Shown in pieces: positions 24,067 through 36,561 of a stretch of DNA of 64,000 nt (within the stretch, counting starts at the first letter, position 1; every line of letters begins with the position of its first letter). The stretch is from NCBI GenBank assembly GCA_963969595.1, contig OZ018415.1, positions 1,984,001 to 2,048,000 of the forward strand. Reading direction: 5' to 3'. The translations under genes were made by a program, and so were the position numbers. The notes under the pieces were generated by a model. It did no database searches and was not told where the DNA came from. It saw nothing but the letters and a program-made list of their open reading frames with translations. This stretch comes from Neckera pumila (Eukaryota > Streptophyta > Bryopsida > Hypnales > Neckeraceae).

Positions 24067-25977
24067 TGCTTCTCATGCATTGACACATTGTAATTGGAAA
24101 AGAAGAATGGATTGATTCGAGTTCACTTTGTACTAGGTTTCAAAAGTAAAGAATGATTAAAGGAATGACCAATGTTCAAAATGGATGAAAAAATGATATT
24201 GAATTCTATATGTTTTAAAGAGAATTAGGATTCATTTGGATTCTATGACTCGAAGAAATCTTGAGGTTGTCTTGTGAAGGTTTCACGAGATTATAAAAAC
24301 TACTATGTCATCCCAATAAAGTTGATTGGTCTTTTTTCTCAAGTTAGTATTATTGTTAAATCTTAAAAGTATTGTTTTACTATTTTTACTTTAGTGAATG
24401 ATGTTCATATTGCTAAAATGTTGTTTTACTTAGATAAATGAATCTTTTGCGTAGCAGTTGCAAATTTATAGCAACAAATAGAATCTTATTAAATACTTTG
24501 ATAATTTATTGTAGCACGTAAAACTTTCTATTTTGTAACTCATTATTTTTGGTGATTTACATTTAACAAACACACTAAAATAATAGCATAGTCATTTGCA
24601 TGCTTCATAATTTGTTTCATACTATAGATTAAATTGTCAGAACCAAAATAATGCCATAGTCATTAGCATGGTCCTTATGTACTTTACAGCATTGACAATG
24701 ATCAAAGTGTTTAAAAAATATATTTTGGATTTTCTTTGTTACAAGTTCCTCCTTCTCTTCCCTTGCAGGATGAATTCTTAAAATTATAGTTGGAGTTGAG
24801 AAGAGAAACAAGATAAAGAAAATAGTGAAAAGAAGATAATAGAGATGAGATAGGAATGGTGAACAAGAAGATAATTTATCACATGTTCCTCTATTGTCTC
24901 CACTCTAAGTTCACTTTACACTACTGGAGATTTTGGAAGTGACCTTGAGGTGAGAAATTCAACTTTTGCTCATACCTCCTTGTCATTGCTCTTAACTAAA
25001 GATAGTGATAAACATTGTAGGCTGTCTTTTGAGTGGATAATGACAAACCATGTCAAAAACCAGTGAAAATCCCAAATCAAAGTACACCTGCCATTTTTTC
25101 ATTTGAAGAAAATATTTAAAATAAATTACCTTAGGGATGTGAAAGTCGCTTTTTCAAAAAGAATTTCAGAAATTTTATTGAGACAATATTTATCACAAAG
25201 TGTTTTACAAAAAAAACTAATAATTATTTCAGAAGTCTATTTCCTTAGCCCAAAAGTACAAGGGCCTTCAAATTTTTGATTACCCAAATTGTGCTACATT
25301 TTTCAAGACTCGAACATAGCTCTTCGTCTCTGCCTGCTTCACATCCTCCAAACACATTAGAACATTATTAGATTGAGAAATTGATTGCAAGTGCTAGAGA
25401 TTGACGAGATAATTCAAGAATTCATACAACAAATCTTCACTCCAACCTGCAAATACTTTGGAAAGATCAAAAGCATTGTTCTGATCTAATTCCAAATTGG
25501 CAAATTTTTTGTTACAATGGCAAACTCTTGCACACAATTGTACTCAATATCAATGTATTCTAGGACATGATATTCAATCAGAAGTACACAACCACTTGTG
25601 CATCTCATTTTGGCAAAAATGACAAGTTTTCAGTTAGAATCACAAACTTTTGGGAACAAATGTACAAAGCTTCAATCTATTCCGGAACCTGCTAGTGATC
25701 AAAAGCACCCTATGACTTGTGCTTCTCATTTTTAGGTGTTGGAAATAGGTCAACTGAAACCTTACCTGCTCAATGTAAAAAAGAGCCATGGCACTCATAA
25801 ATGTTGCTGCAATTGTTTCACACCCCTTTTGCAACCCATATGGCATCGCCAAATGCCACAAAATCAGCATCCGGGCGAAACCCAAAAGAACTCCTCAAAA
25901 CTAGAAGAACAAAATCAGAAGAACATTGAACACACTTGATCAACACATTAATCAAAACTAGAAGAACAAGAGCACAC
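24067..25977. other. Intergenic DNA free of TTAA-type elements
   Basis: AT-rich to moderate composition. Short frames at 25640-25939 on both strands have no recognisable product. This is the start of the 11-kb stretch around the PIN gene that lacks A, B and D elements. Confidence 0.4.
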
Positions 25978-26252
25978 ACTAGAGGACATTTGAGGCCTCT
26001 AGAAGACTGTTTTCAGTTCCGTTCCCAATGCTGTCTCAATTCTTTGAACAGTCGGTACGGACTGTTAATTTTTTTTTTTTCAAATTTTTTCAAATTTTTT
26101 TCCCCAAATATCATTCTAAGCAATTTTTTTTCCCCAAAAAATTGACGTGGCACGGTGTCAGCCACATCAGCCAATTGCTTCCCCTGTGTTCCCGCAGTCT
26201 GGGAACGTAGGGGAACTTGCAGTCTTCTAAAGGCCTCAAATGTCCCCTAATG
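25978..26252 (-). mobile_element. C2: small TIR element (MITE), group C
   Basis: Ends are CTAGAGGACATTTGAGGCCT and AGGCCTCAAATGTCCCCTAATG. The interior has GGTACGGACTGTTAA, an A/T-rich middle with CCCCAAATATCATTCTAAGC, the inverted pair GACGTGGC...GCCACATC, and the palindrome GTTCCCGCAGTCTGGGAAC. It is in reverse orientation relative to C1. Confidence 0.8.
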
Positions 26253-26434
26253 TACTTACGGAGCGTCCTTCATACTGCGCCGTGCTCCACCGCCCCGCCG
26301 TTGAACTCAAGCTCCACTGAGAGATGGTGACAAAATCAATTGTCCTAGCTCCAACTGAAACAACTCAAAATTGTCAGCGTGTATTCTCAGGCGCCAAATC
26401 CTATCAACCGGCCTCCATCAACAGTTTCCATTTT

Positions 26435-26605
26435 CATTAGAAGAGATTTGAGGCCTCTAAGAGGTTGCGAGTTATCTTGTGTTCCCAGACTGCGTGAACG
26501 CAGGATAATTGCTTTTTGGTAGCCCATACCAGCTATTTGCAAAATTGGGACAGGTTTGGGAACGGATCTGAAACGCCCCTCCAATGCCCTCAAATCTCCC
26601 CAAGT
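26435..26605 (+). mobile_element. C3: internally deleted group C MITE
   Basis: It starts CATTAGAAGAGATTTGAGGC, continues TTGCGAGTTATCTTGTGTTC as in C1, and ends CCTCAAATCTCCCC. The A/T-rich middle and the ACGTGG pair are missing, giving about 170 bp. It is 183 bp from C2, so two group C copies sit together upstream of the PIN gene. Confidence 0.7.
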
Positions 26606-28622
26606 GTTGGATTGACGGCTCTCCATCGACAACAAGTAGTGGCATTTGTTTTTTCCTATGCAAGATCAGTGCGTTTTGCAGCAGCTCAATCAACAACGCT
26701 AGGGGGTGTTTTAATTCTTGAATCACATCGCACGGCTATCATTATTTGGAGGGAGAAAGGGGGAGGGGTATTTTGCCCAAGTCGAGCTGCATCTTTTCAG
26801 TCAACTACAGAGGGATTTTCGTCTCCACTCCTACTTACCAGTGTAAAGATTAAAGACCCCTTGTTGATCAAGTAGGTCTTCTTGTGGGTCATCTCTTGGA
26901 TCTTCTAAATTGTGTTCCACTAGTACCGCTACGTAACCTTATCTTTTAATACTCTTTTCTTAGTCACTGATGTAAGGACTGAAAAATTCCTAATCAATGA
27001 TGTGACCTTCTAATAGGTCATTTACTTAGTCATATTTGTACTACAGGTACATAATTCTTTTCTTCTTATCATACACTATTTAATATTTAACTAAATTTTT
27101 TAGGGACATGGAGCATCTTCCATAAAAAAAATGAAAAAAATGTAGTTACTTAAAGTGAACCTTCCCCTGATCCCGTACCATAACCCCTCGCAATAGATTA
27201 ATTTATTCACTCCAGGAATCACCAACTGCTTCTGATCGACAAGATATTTTATTTTACCCCAGAAATGCTTGCCAGCAGCTGACAAGGATAGCCATCCGGT
27301 CGGCCGCCCTCCCTTTCACCCTCCTCACGAGCGACCTTCGGACGGCGCCCTGGTCATTGTCGCCAGTACGAACCCAAGCCCGTCTTCCTCTTCGCCAAGG
27401 CATCAAAGCCTTGGCCGCATCCCTGCGCCCCTCCATCATCCCTCCTCGTCCTCACCCCCCATGCATTCCGCAGCAAACGCCTTCAATCACCCTCTCACAA
27501 TCTCACGCTCCTCAGGAAGCCCCGCCTTTCCATTTTTGGTCCAGAAATGGCGAAGCTTGGATCCCATGGATGCCAAAAGCTGTAGCTAGCTAGCTTGGAA
27601 GCTTTTACTCTTGGAGAATGTTTCTCGGGGTTGCTGCAAACTCTGGAACTCGCTTCGTAGGTGCGAGATGGTGCCCGGATTGCCAAACACTGGATTCTGA
27701 ACGTTGAGAAACCTCGGTAGCGTACATAGCCACGGTGGGGCTGCAAGTTTTGGTGGGAGACTGAGGGAGGGAGGGATCGGCATCCATTGATTGTGTTTCG
27801 CGCTTTTGGGGGGATGAGAGAGAGAAGAAGGTTAGCGTTTGAGTTTTGAACTTTACAATATTGGTTTAGAGAACGGCCGGGCACTTAGCCAGGGTTGTAT
27901 TTGGGTTAACCTTTTTTTTGAGTAATTTTTTTTTTTGTAAGTTTTGGGCTGGACGATTTAGGCTTGGATTCTTTAATGTACTTTGAGCGCGAGTTGCGCA
28001 TTGAGCTTGGAAAGTCTTGGCGAGAATCCGCAGGTATTCCGCTGTATGTGCATGGGAGTAGTGGGAGTAGTGACAGTAGTAGTTGCACTGGGAACCACTA
28101 CTGTCATCCATTGCGCCGTCTTTATATTTATATTCCGATCAAGAGCCCTGGCGGAGCGGGCTCGACCATCACGTGTAGTTTCTTTATTTGCAGTGACGGG
28201 TAGTAGAGCAACTCCAGACTTCCATTGAAGAGCATGGAAAGGCCTTCGTTGACTGCTCCTGGAATTTATCAATTTGTTTTCTTTCCAAACCGCCTTTGAA
28301 TAGGAATTTCGTCTTTTAAGTACAGCAGATATTGCGGATTCGGCTCGTCGGCTCGTGAGCGACACCCCACTTCAGTGAGTCAGTTGTGTTCCTCTTTCCC
28401 AGGGCACTTCCACTTCCACTTGGGTTTGTCGAAGGCGTACGTGATGCTGTTGTTGGAAGCTCCGTACTGATACTGGAGCGAAGTTAAGGATTCATTGTGA
28501 ATGAATCCTCATCTTCCTCTCCAATCCCATAGTTCGAAAGTGCAGCTAGAACACACGATCTAAGGAGACATTGAGACTCATTTTTGGCTTGAAAGCCTTG
28601 TATCCACCCTTCAGCCGGCAAG
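26606..28622 (+). promoter_or_regulatory. Upstream region of the PIN gene (promoter and 5' leader, borders not fixed)
   Basis: GC content rises from about 27250 on. Open frames on both strands at 27250-27890 and 27970-28365 overlap each other and look like no known protein, which fits leader or regulatory DNA rather than coding. A TATATTTATA string at 28124-28133 is about 490 bp before the start codon and could be a TATA box, with a long leader. The start-codon context is GGCAAGATGA. The transcription start cannot be placed from the sequence. Confidence 0.4.
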
Positions 28623-31600
28623 ATGATTTCTGGCAATGACTTCTACAACGTCCTCAGCGCGATGGTTCCCCTGTACGTGGCGATGATGCTCGCCTACGGC
28701 TCTGTGAAGTGGTGGGGCATCCTTACCCCGATGCAATGCGGCGGAATCAACCGATTCGTCTCAATCTTCGCAGTGCCTCTTCTCTCTTTCCAGTTCATCT
28801 CCGGCAACAATCCTTACGAGATGAATTTCCGCTTCATCGCTGCGGACGCCGTGTCCAAGGTCGGCGTCCTCTTTTGCTTAGCCCTCTGGGTTCGCTACTC
28901 CAAGCGCGGGAGCTTAGAGTGGATGATCACGCTCTTCGTCCTCATCACCATCCCCAACACGCTCGTCATGGGGACGCCCCTTCTGGCCGCCATGTATGGC
29001 AGTGGACCGGGTTCACTCACCATCCAAGCCGTGGTCCTCCAGTGCATCATCTGGTACACGCTTCTCCTCATCATGTACGAGTATCGCGCGGCTAAGATTC
29101 TCATCACACAGCAGTTTCCAGAGAACGCAGCTTCGATTGTTTCCTTCAAAGTCGACTCCGACGTGATGTCGCTCGATGGTCGGGAGCCTGTGTTGACAGA
29201 AGCCGAGATCGGCGACGACGGGAAGCTCCATGTGAAGGTGCGAAGGTCGGTGTCGTCACGTTCCCAAGGGATGCATTCTGCGCATCATTCCATGCCGAGT
29301 TCCAAAGCTTTGACACCACGGCCTTCGAACCTCACAGGCGCGGAGATTTACTCCATGCACAGCTCGGTGAACCTCACCCCCAGGGACTCAAGCTTCAACC
29401 AAGGGGAGTTTTACTCTATGATGTCGCAACGCTCCCCACACCGGCAATCGAATTTCGACACGAGTGATGTGTACTCGCTGCAATCGTCACGAGGACCCAC
29501 GCCGAGAACTTCAAACTTCAATGAGGAAAATTCTAAGGACATGCACATGAATATGCGAGGGTTGAATGTGAATGCTTCACCGAGGTTTGTGCCGCCGTTG
29601 TATAGGAACGGCGCTGGAGGGAGATTGTTCATGCCTAGATCTGGACTCGGAGGAGCTGTTGGGACTGAGCATGGGGCGACCTTGGGTGGTTTGGGAGCCC
29701 CGGGGATGGGGCCTGATGGTCGCACGATCTATCCAGGAAGCAACACGACCGCCATAGCCACGGGAAACAACAACAACAATAACAACAACAACAACGGCGG
29801 GGTGGTGAATCCTCCTGGGATTGCTACGCAGAGCAGTACTGTGGCACTGAATCCCGTGTTTTCGCCACGGGCTTCTCAGATTGCGAAGAAAGTAAGGGAT
29901 CCGAGAGCTTCACCGAAGACGGATGATGATGCGAAGGAGCTGCATATGTTCGTGTGGAGTGCGAATGCTTCCCCGGTCTCGGAAGGGGGGTTGCATGTGT
30001 TTGGAGGAAATGATCATGTGGGGGGGAATGTGCAGCAGAGTTTTGATCCGAAGGAAGTGAGGATGCTGGTGCATCCACATGCCGATCATGTGCTCTCAGC
30101 AGGTAATGAATCTGAATTGATGTTAAGGCAGAGGATACCAGCTGCGTCACATTTGTAGGAATGTGATTTTGGGGAGAACTGTGGGGAGATCATTTTATCA
30201 CTTTGTATGAGTTTCTTTTGCAATCCTTCACGGTAGTCACTGCAGGAAGAGTAGAAAACTCATTTTCATTCCAAGATCAGCCATAGACATTTAGCCAGCT
30301 CAATGTTACACCCACCTTGCTGCTGTTAGGAACAGAGGTCCGTGTAGGAAATGGTACGCGACCCCTACACTGTTTAGTAACCTACCTTGTATATCTGTTG
30401 AAGTGCATGATTTGACGTTTGACGAAGTAATTTGAGGTTGATTTCAGCTCTGTTTCGTATTTTTTACCGTTGTGTGATATGGGGTGCAGGGAACCCTAGA
30501 ACGTATGATGAGTACACGCGAGAGGATTTCAGCTTTGGAAACAGGAACGATTTGAAACTGGAGGATATTGAGAAGGACGGACCGAGACTGGACAACAAGT
30601 TTGGATCCACGTCAACTGCTGAATTGACACCGAAGCTGCCAGAGGACGAAATTTCGAAAGGCATGCCACCTTCGACAGTGATGATCAAGCTGATTGCGGT
30701 CATGACCTTCAGGAAACTCATATGGAATCCGAATACGTATTCCAGTTTACTTGGGTTGATCTGGTCACTAGTAGCATTCAGGTACGAGTATTCCTTCACA
30801 TGTCTTGGTGCCCTCTGAGCACAATTACTTCTTGTGTATATGTATTACTTGGACCTTAATAGACTGTCTTGTCCAAGATGCCGAAGCTGAGACGACCAAT
30901 GACCGAATCACTAGAACGAATACTGAATTACTGATAGATTGGAGGAGAGTCTTTGTCGGAGATTTAAAATCCTGAAATCTATATCTGCCCTTATTATATT
31001 CTCAGCTTTTGGCACCTGAGAATCGCGATTGTGGTCCTCTGCTAGCTTCCGGGGACGTCGTCGTGACTAACATGCAGTTAAAATCCAGAGTTAGTCCCTC
31101 TGACCTCTTTGGGTAATTAACTGGAAATCTCGTCTGTGGCGTGCACTCCAGGTGGCACTTTGAGATGCCGACTATTCTTTACAAGTCCGTGCATATTCTT
31201 TCAGATGCAGGTCTTGGGATGGCTATGTTCAGTCTTGGTAAGTCTCAATTACTGAGCCTGTTGCGGTAAATTGCTCCTACAGACATATTTCAGTCAGTTA
31301 GTACCAAGTACCCTTGATTCTGATCTGGTCAAACTTTTGGGCTTATGTTTCTGAGACGTGAATCCCGTTTTTAATGTCAATGCAGGCCTTTTTATGGGAT
31401 TGGGAGACCGGATTATTGTTTGCGGGACCAAAATGGCAGTCTATGGGATGGTCCTTCGATTCCTTGCCGGACCAGCCGTGTTTGCTGCAGCAGCATATGT
31501 TGTGGGCCTTCGTGGTGTGAGCCTCAACGTGTCCATAGTTCAGGTAACGTGTTCATAGGTTCATCTTGATACATTTCTGAGAGTTTCTACCTGCTTCCAG

Positions 31601-32019
31601 AGTTCTATTTGACTCGTTACGTTCTTCAAGCATTGGAATAAATGAATATCTGAAAACTTGATCACCTTGCGTGCAGGCTGCATTACCCCAAGGAATCGTG
31701 CCGTTTGTATTTGCAAAGGAGTATAATGTGCATCCAGAAATACTCAGCACTGCGTAAGCGTCTTCCTTGCATTCACCTCACTATGGATCTCAATTGATTA
31801 GCGAACTAATGTTTGACGAAATTCAAACTGACAGTAACTTCACTTACTATAACGTGCAAACCTACGCCAGCTGCAGAGTTTTCTTGTATTTTTTCAAATG
31901 AATTTCTAATCTGGTATTGATAAGTCTGGCGACCAACTGTAATGTATGACAGGGTGATATTTGGAATGCTAGTGGCACTGCCAATTACGCTGGTGTACTA
32001 CATACTACTTGGTCTGTGA
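28623..32019 (+). CDS. PIN: PIN-family auxin efflux carrier, canonical long type, six exons
   Basis: Exports auxin (indole-3-acetate) across the membrane. Exons: 28623-30102, 30490-30781, 31152-31237, 31386-31543, 31677-31753, 31953-32019. All introns are GT-AG and the joined frame is open: 719 residues ending ILLGL. Residues 1-160 are the N-terminal membrane half, with [15 protein letters not shown] (42-56) and the IPNT crossover (110-113). Residues about 165-555 form a long hydrophilic loop. Residues 556-719 are the C-terminal half, with NPNTY (573-577, the NPxxY trafficking motif) and [18 protein letters not shown] (675-692). The loop carries TPRPSN, TPRDSS and TPRTSN (231, 252, 293), matching the family's kinase-target motifs TPRxS. 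A run of ten Asn lies at 382-391. Length and loop point to a plasma-membrane PIN rather than a short ER type (inference). Codon use and GC content are unlike the AT-rich surroundings. The family assignment is very secure; the orthologue within it is not. Confidence 0.97.
29766..29795 (+). repeat. AAC/AAT trinucleotide run coding for ten Asn in the PIN loop
   Basis: It codes residues 382-391 in a Gly-rich part of the hydrophilic loop (THT-free, ATGN...GGVV context). Such in-frame repeats often vary in length between alleles. Confidence 0.9.
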
Positions 32020-34553
32020 TGGACTTGCAAGGCCGAGATCAATTCTTGGTTGGCTCCAGGAGACATAATTGAAGCCTCTTTCTTCTTCTTCAATCGACCC
32101 TTCTTGAGTACTAATTGTACAAGAGCACTTGCAAGCAAGCCTTTGAACCCCCTGAAAGGCGGTTCGCATTATTTCCCGTTTTGAGAGGCCATTAACGTGC
32201 CCAAAGTAGGCTCTGGAGGTAAGTATAGCAACAGTCAACATGTTCTTGTATAATTTATAGTGACCCCTTGCAACTCCCGAGGACAAGGAGCGGAGCTGCT
32301 TTAATTGTGGAGGTCTAACACGCACTTTGGAGGAGGTGGAGCTTCCGTAATGCTTAGTGCTTGAAGTCCTTGAGCTGGCGCTCTTATTAGTTCTGGTGAG
32401 TCCTGGTTCCTTGGCCACGTACAATATTGACCCCGTGATTAACTGCAACTGGAGGTGTGGAGAAAATGATGAGGTCTTAATAGATTGAACTGGCCATAGA
32501 CCAATTCTGATTCAAATTTGATGAATTGGTCTTTTTAGAAGCTACAAACAAAAGATAGAAGACGTACTTGGTTTAGATTTTATAAATCTTCTAGTTCCAA
32601 ACTACCTCACTTTGCAATTGACTGGGACTATATTCACACTGGATTTATAAGCATCATTCGCAATTGCAGGGAGAACATGATTATGATATTATAAAAGAAT
32701 GCCTTGATCTGCTACTCACAAGAGATATATATGTGTGGTGGTGGTGTGCTTGCAGGGAACATGTAACAACTGATTAGGGAAGGAGGCATAGAGAATACTT
32801 GTACTAGAAGGTGGCCATGTTACCTGCACCTTAAGTAGGATTCCTGTTTTGGGGTGTGGCCCCTTGTTTCTCTCCACTACCCATTGTTCTGGGTTTTATA
32901 CAAAATAAATTTTGAACTTCACAGCTTTTGGCTCGTCAATTCAATTCGTCATATGCTTGATAGACACTATTATTTCATTGTACCTGTTGGACCGTATTTG
33001 CTACGATGTGGCCTGACATGTCTTTAATCCTTGAACGCTGGCGCGGCTAAAAACCGTCCTTTTGAACGAATAAAAAAATGCACTTGCAGATGGAAAATAA
33101 GCAGAACTCATCCATTTTCATTTCGACACAATTACGGACAGCGTTGTCAACATTGATAGGGGAGTCGAGAGGCAACTTGTGGAGGTGGTAGAGCGTCCTC
33201 GATCCAAGGATGCAAAAGGTTGCAAAATCTGTAACCAACGCTTATGGACATAGTGAAGAAGTGGTATTAGAATCGAAGGCCTGAAATTTCAGATCATTCT
33301 CTGGCTATATATTGTAACTATATAATACTTTCTCCGATCGTTTTGCGTACTCCCCATTGAGAATTAAGGAAGTGGGCAGCCTTGTGAGCAACTGCTCATG
33401 ATCTTTACAGTGTTGGGCAATCAAACTAGCTCCGGGCTACGGTGCTGCTACCCCAGTGATCGAAGGCAAACTGAGAAAGGCAAACTTGAGAAAGCAAGGC
33501 CATTTTCGGGAAATTGGACTCCCTTTTCATCAGTCCAGGGCGCGCGACAAAGCTCTCTATTGTCTTGTGCGTTGCCTTATGATCTCATTCATACATTGTG
33601 GGATCCGTGTACACATCTGCCGACTTGTTGTTTTTGTAGTTTCAGCACCTGCATGCCCAGGATCGATCGATAGATAGATATTTGCATGAGAGGACCTGCC
33701 AATATAATCAATTGTGTGAAAAATCGACAATTAATCCGGTGTCGTGCCCAATCTGTCTTCCTCATCGATCTCACATGTTGCTGCCAACGTACTGAGCCAC
33801 CTTTCACGTGAACTAGACAGCACAACTTTTCAAAATCACTGCGTGGGATTGGTACTAACCACAGGAGCGAAGTCTTCTGCCACGGCCATGGGGCTTTCGA
33901 TTCTCACGGGCACAGGCACAGGCACGTCCTTCCAGGGCTAAGTGTAGGGCAATCCCTGGGGAAGCGGGCTTTATGCTAAACAATTGTCCAACAAGGAGGG
34001 TGATTTTGAGCCTTAAATCCCAATATGAGACACTACAAAGGGCTAAGGGAATGTCCCCCCAGTATATCCCACTTCAAGAATTTGAATCTTTAGCACTTAC
34101 CGTGCACAGCTGTATGATTAGCATTTCATGCCAAATATCTCATTACTCATAGTTAGAAAATCAAATTTGGCACATGTAGAAAATATTAATATTCCCTCAA
34201 AATCTGTGTTTTCACCATGCAAAAATCATTTTTCAAAATATTGGCATCTTTTTTTAAAATTATTTTTGCCAACCTTGATACCCAAATATGGCATTAACAT
34301 TACATGATTTATGCCATATATTAGAAGACCCACAATAGAAAGTTGTAAGGGGAAAGGACTAGCTATTGAAAATCAACCTACATACTTTGTCTGTAGTAAA
34401 AATGCTAAGATTTATATTTTTTCACAAATGAAAGAGTTGAGTTCATATGTAGTATTTTAGCCCTTGTCTTTACTAGGAGATTTTTCAAATTAAAAATGCT
34501 CCCTTTGACTTGTAATACTAGTCCCTTTTGTTCTTTTCATTTGAATGTCTTGA
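32020..34553. other. Downstream region of PIN: 3' UTR and unassigned DNA
   Basis: A possible poly(A) signal AATAAA lies at 32904-32909, 885 bp past the stop codon; a nearer unrecognised site is equally possible. An open frame at 32005-32448 on the minus strand overlaps the last exon and is taken as chance. 33040-33950 is GC-richer, with short frames and no recognised product. 33950-34553 is AT-rich with nothing recognised. Confidence 0.35.
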
Positions 34554-34873
34554 CATTAGAGAAAATTTTAGGCCTTTGGAGGGCTGCTCTATAGCCCTCC
34601 GAGGTACCCTAAAATTTACTTTTTTTTGCTCAAAAATTTGTTTTTCTCCTATTTCCGCCCAGCAATGGCACAGGAACCAAAATTTACGAGTAATTTAAAA
34701 AATATATATACTTATTTATTTTAATCTTAAGAAAATTATTTAAAAAAGGAAAAAAAAAATCGCAAAAACTAACTGCTCTCCAAGCAGTCAGCTGAAGTGA
34801 CAAACCAAGCTTTTTTATAGCTTGGTTTGTCACTCCAGAGCAGCCCTCCGGAGGGCTGACATTTTTATTAATG
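34554..34873. mobile_element. C7: TIR element with CATTA...TAATG ends, related to group C
   Basis: The left end CATTAGAGAAAATTTTAGGC and following TTTGGAGGGCTGCTCT pair with the right-hand AGAGCAGCCCTCCGGAGGGC and ATTTTTATTAATG. The middle is A/T-rich and the right part has a perfect 14-bp stem. It keeps the CATTA/TAATG termini of group C but not its internal modules. Confidence 0.65.
34797..34833. repeat. Perfect 14-bp inverted repeat
   Basis: GTGACAAACCAAGC and GCTTGGTTTGTCAC are separated by a 9-base loop TTTTTTATA. In group C elements the equivalent position holds another inverted pair (ACGTGG type). Confidence 0.9.
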
Positions 34874-35238
34874 AATTACTTGTCTCCTTTATCAAAGAAA
34901 GTCAAATTAGATTTTAAGGTTGAAGATGATTTCTTTTGTTTTTGATGTTAGCTAATGAAATAAAGCAAAAGAAGTCTAGTTTCTTATATACATTACAATT
35001 TTCAAAATTCTAAAAATCAAAATTTTTAATAGCAATTTGAAGTTGATTGGATCAAAGACCAAAAGACAATGAATTTTTCATTGAATCTATTGAATTCCAA
35101 GCCATTCTTGTGCAAATCTAAGTATACACATAGGGCAAGGTAGTTGCAAAAGAATTGAGTACATCTTCCTTCTCTACCAACTCAATCTTTATTTATCTTT
35201 GTCACTTTATATTGGTACCTTTTACTTTATGATCTTAT

Positions 35239-36175
35239 CTAGCTCCTAAAGTCCTATTGTCTTCTTGAGGGACAAGATGGATTTCGAGCAGGCCCCTACA
35301 ACCTCAATATTTATCAATATTTTTTTAAAGTTTTTGTAAAGATAGAAAAACACACTAGCTTCCTGGAAATATAATTTTTATTTCAATCAATGCCTATGAG
35401 CAAAAGTTATGGCACAAAAGGTCCCTTTTTTTTGGTGTGGCGGGTAGAAATCTCCTCACAAAAAAAAAATTTAGTTTAAATCTATTTCTCATAGATTGTA
35501 GTTTTATATACATGGAAAGCTTTGACACATTTCAACTGGATTTGTTATGTGAAAGTTATGGACAATCTTATTTTTCAGGCAATTAGAGCATCTTTTTGAA
35601 AAAATAATTTATAGGATTCATTTTTGAATGCTATTTTCACAATTTTTCAAAAGAGAATTGTTGAAAAGGCTAAGTTTACTTGCTAAAACAATCTCACCAT
35701 TGGAATTCTAGTGCTTTAATCCCATCTTAGAGCTATCAACGATTTAATTTTTCTTTCAATCTTGGACCTACTCATGCTTAACAATTTTTTAAAGAATAAA
35801 AAATGAAGTTTTTTTTTTTTTTTTTTTTTTTTTGTAATTCTTTTCAAGATTCTCAACTCAATTCTTCAACATAAAAATAATTAAATTCAAAGTCTGTAGT
35901 GTAAATGTTTTCCACAAATGGTGGTCAAAGTCATCTGAAATTGCAAGCCAGTGTTTAAAAAACAATTTTTTCCAACTTTGAAGGCTAATATCTTCTAATT
36001 TGTGCAGTTGAACTTTATGAAATTCTTATTACATGATCTCAAATAACTTAAACATAAGATTTTACGGTTAGATTCTTACTAAAATATTTTTTCTCTTTTC
36101 TTGGATGAACACAACAGAATTGGCAATTTTGAGTCGTTTTTGACAAAAAGATGGCCTTGGGATTTTAGGGGCTAG
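35239..36175 (-). mobile_element. D4: TTAA-type TIR element, group D, flanked by CTAG
   Basis: The left end is CTAGCTCCTAAAGTCCTATT and the right end GGGATTTTAGGGGCTAG. The same CTAG stands on both sides where other copies have TTAA, so this looks like a variant 4-bp target duplication. 937 bp, with complete group D order. A T-homopolymer run of about 27 bases lies near 35808-35834. Confidence 0.85.
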
Positions 36176-36561
36176 ATTGCAATTAGTAGCCATGTCCATT
36201 TATTTTCCACTTGAAGGACACATTCCTCATTCACTATAGAATCATTTAATCATATCAAGCATTAAAAAATCATTGCCAAATCCTTAATACTTTCGTTACT
36301 ACTAAAAAAGATTAGTATTATGGGACGAAAGGAGTAGGAGCTCACCGTACTCTAAAATACCATTCAAGATTTTTTTTGAGTTCTTACACTAACTATTTTC
36401 CTTTAATTCCCTAATTAAACAATTTTTCCAAAGTACCAAGTCCAATTTTTTTTCTATTTTTACTCTAGGTAGAAATTTTATAGTTTTTCCATGGGGAGTT
36501 TTCTTGACGTTTTCAAATTGCAACCGATCTTTTTTCCAATTCCACCAACGTATAATGAACT

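Noticed and set aside
25978..26605. C2 and C3 as parts of a CRISPR-like or satellite array
   Set aside because: They are separate TIR elements in opposite orientation, with dispersed copies elsewhere and no regular spacers.
27250..28365. Several overlapping open frames of 60-130 residues upstream of PIN on both strands
   Set aside because: They overlap on opposite strands, are Pro/Ser/Arg-rich as GC-rich leaders often are, and look like no known protein.
28709..29725. Frames in other phases and on the minus strand across PIN exon 1
   Set aside because: They are shadows of the PIN coding sequence.
30103..30158. Open frame of exon 1 running on for 18 codons past 30102
   Set aside because: AGGTAATG at 30101 is a good donor, and joining to 30490 restores the canonical PIN C-terminal half in frame; the read-through tail has no family match.
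32005..32448. 147-residue minus-strand frame overlapping the PIN stop codon
   Set aside because: It overlaps the last PIN exon and 3' UTR antisense; its Ser/Thr-rich composition shows no domain.
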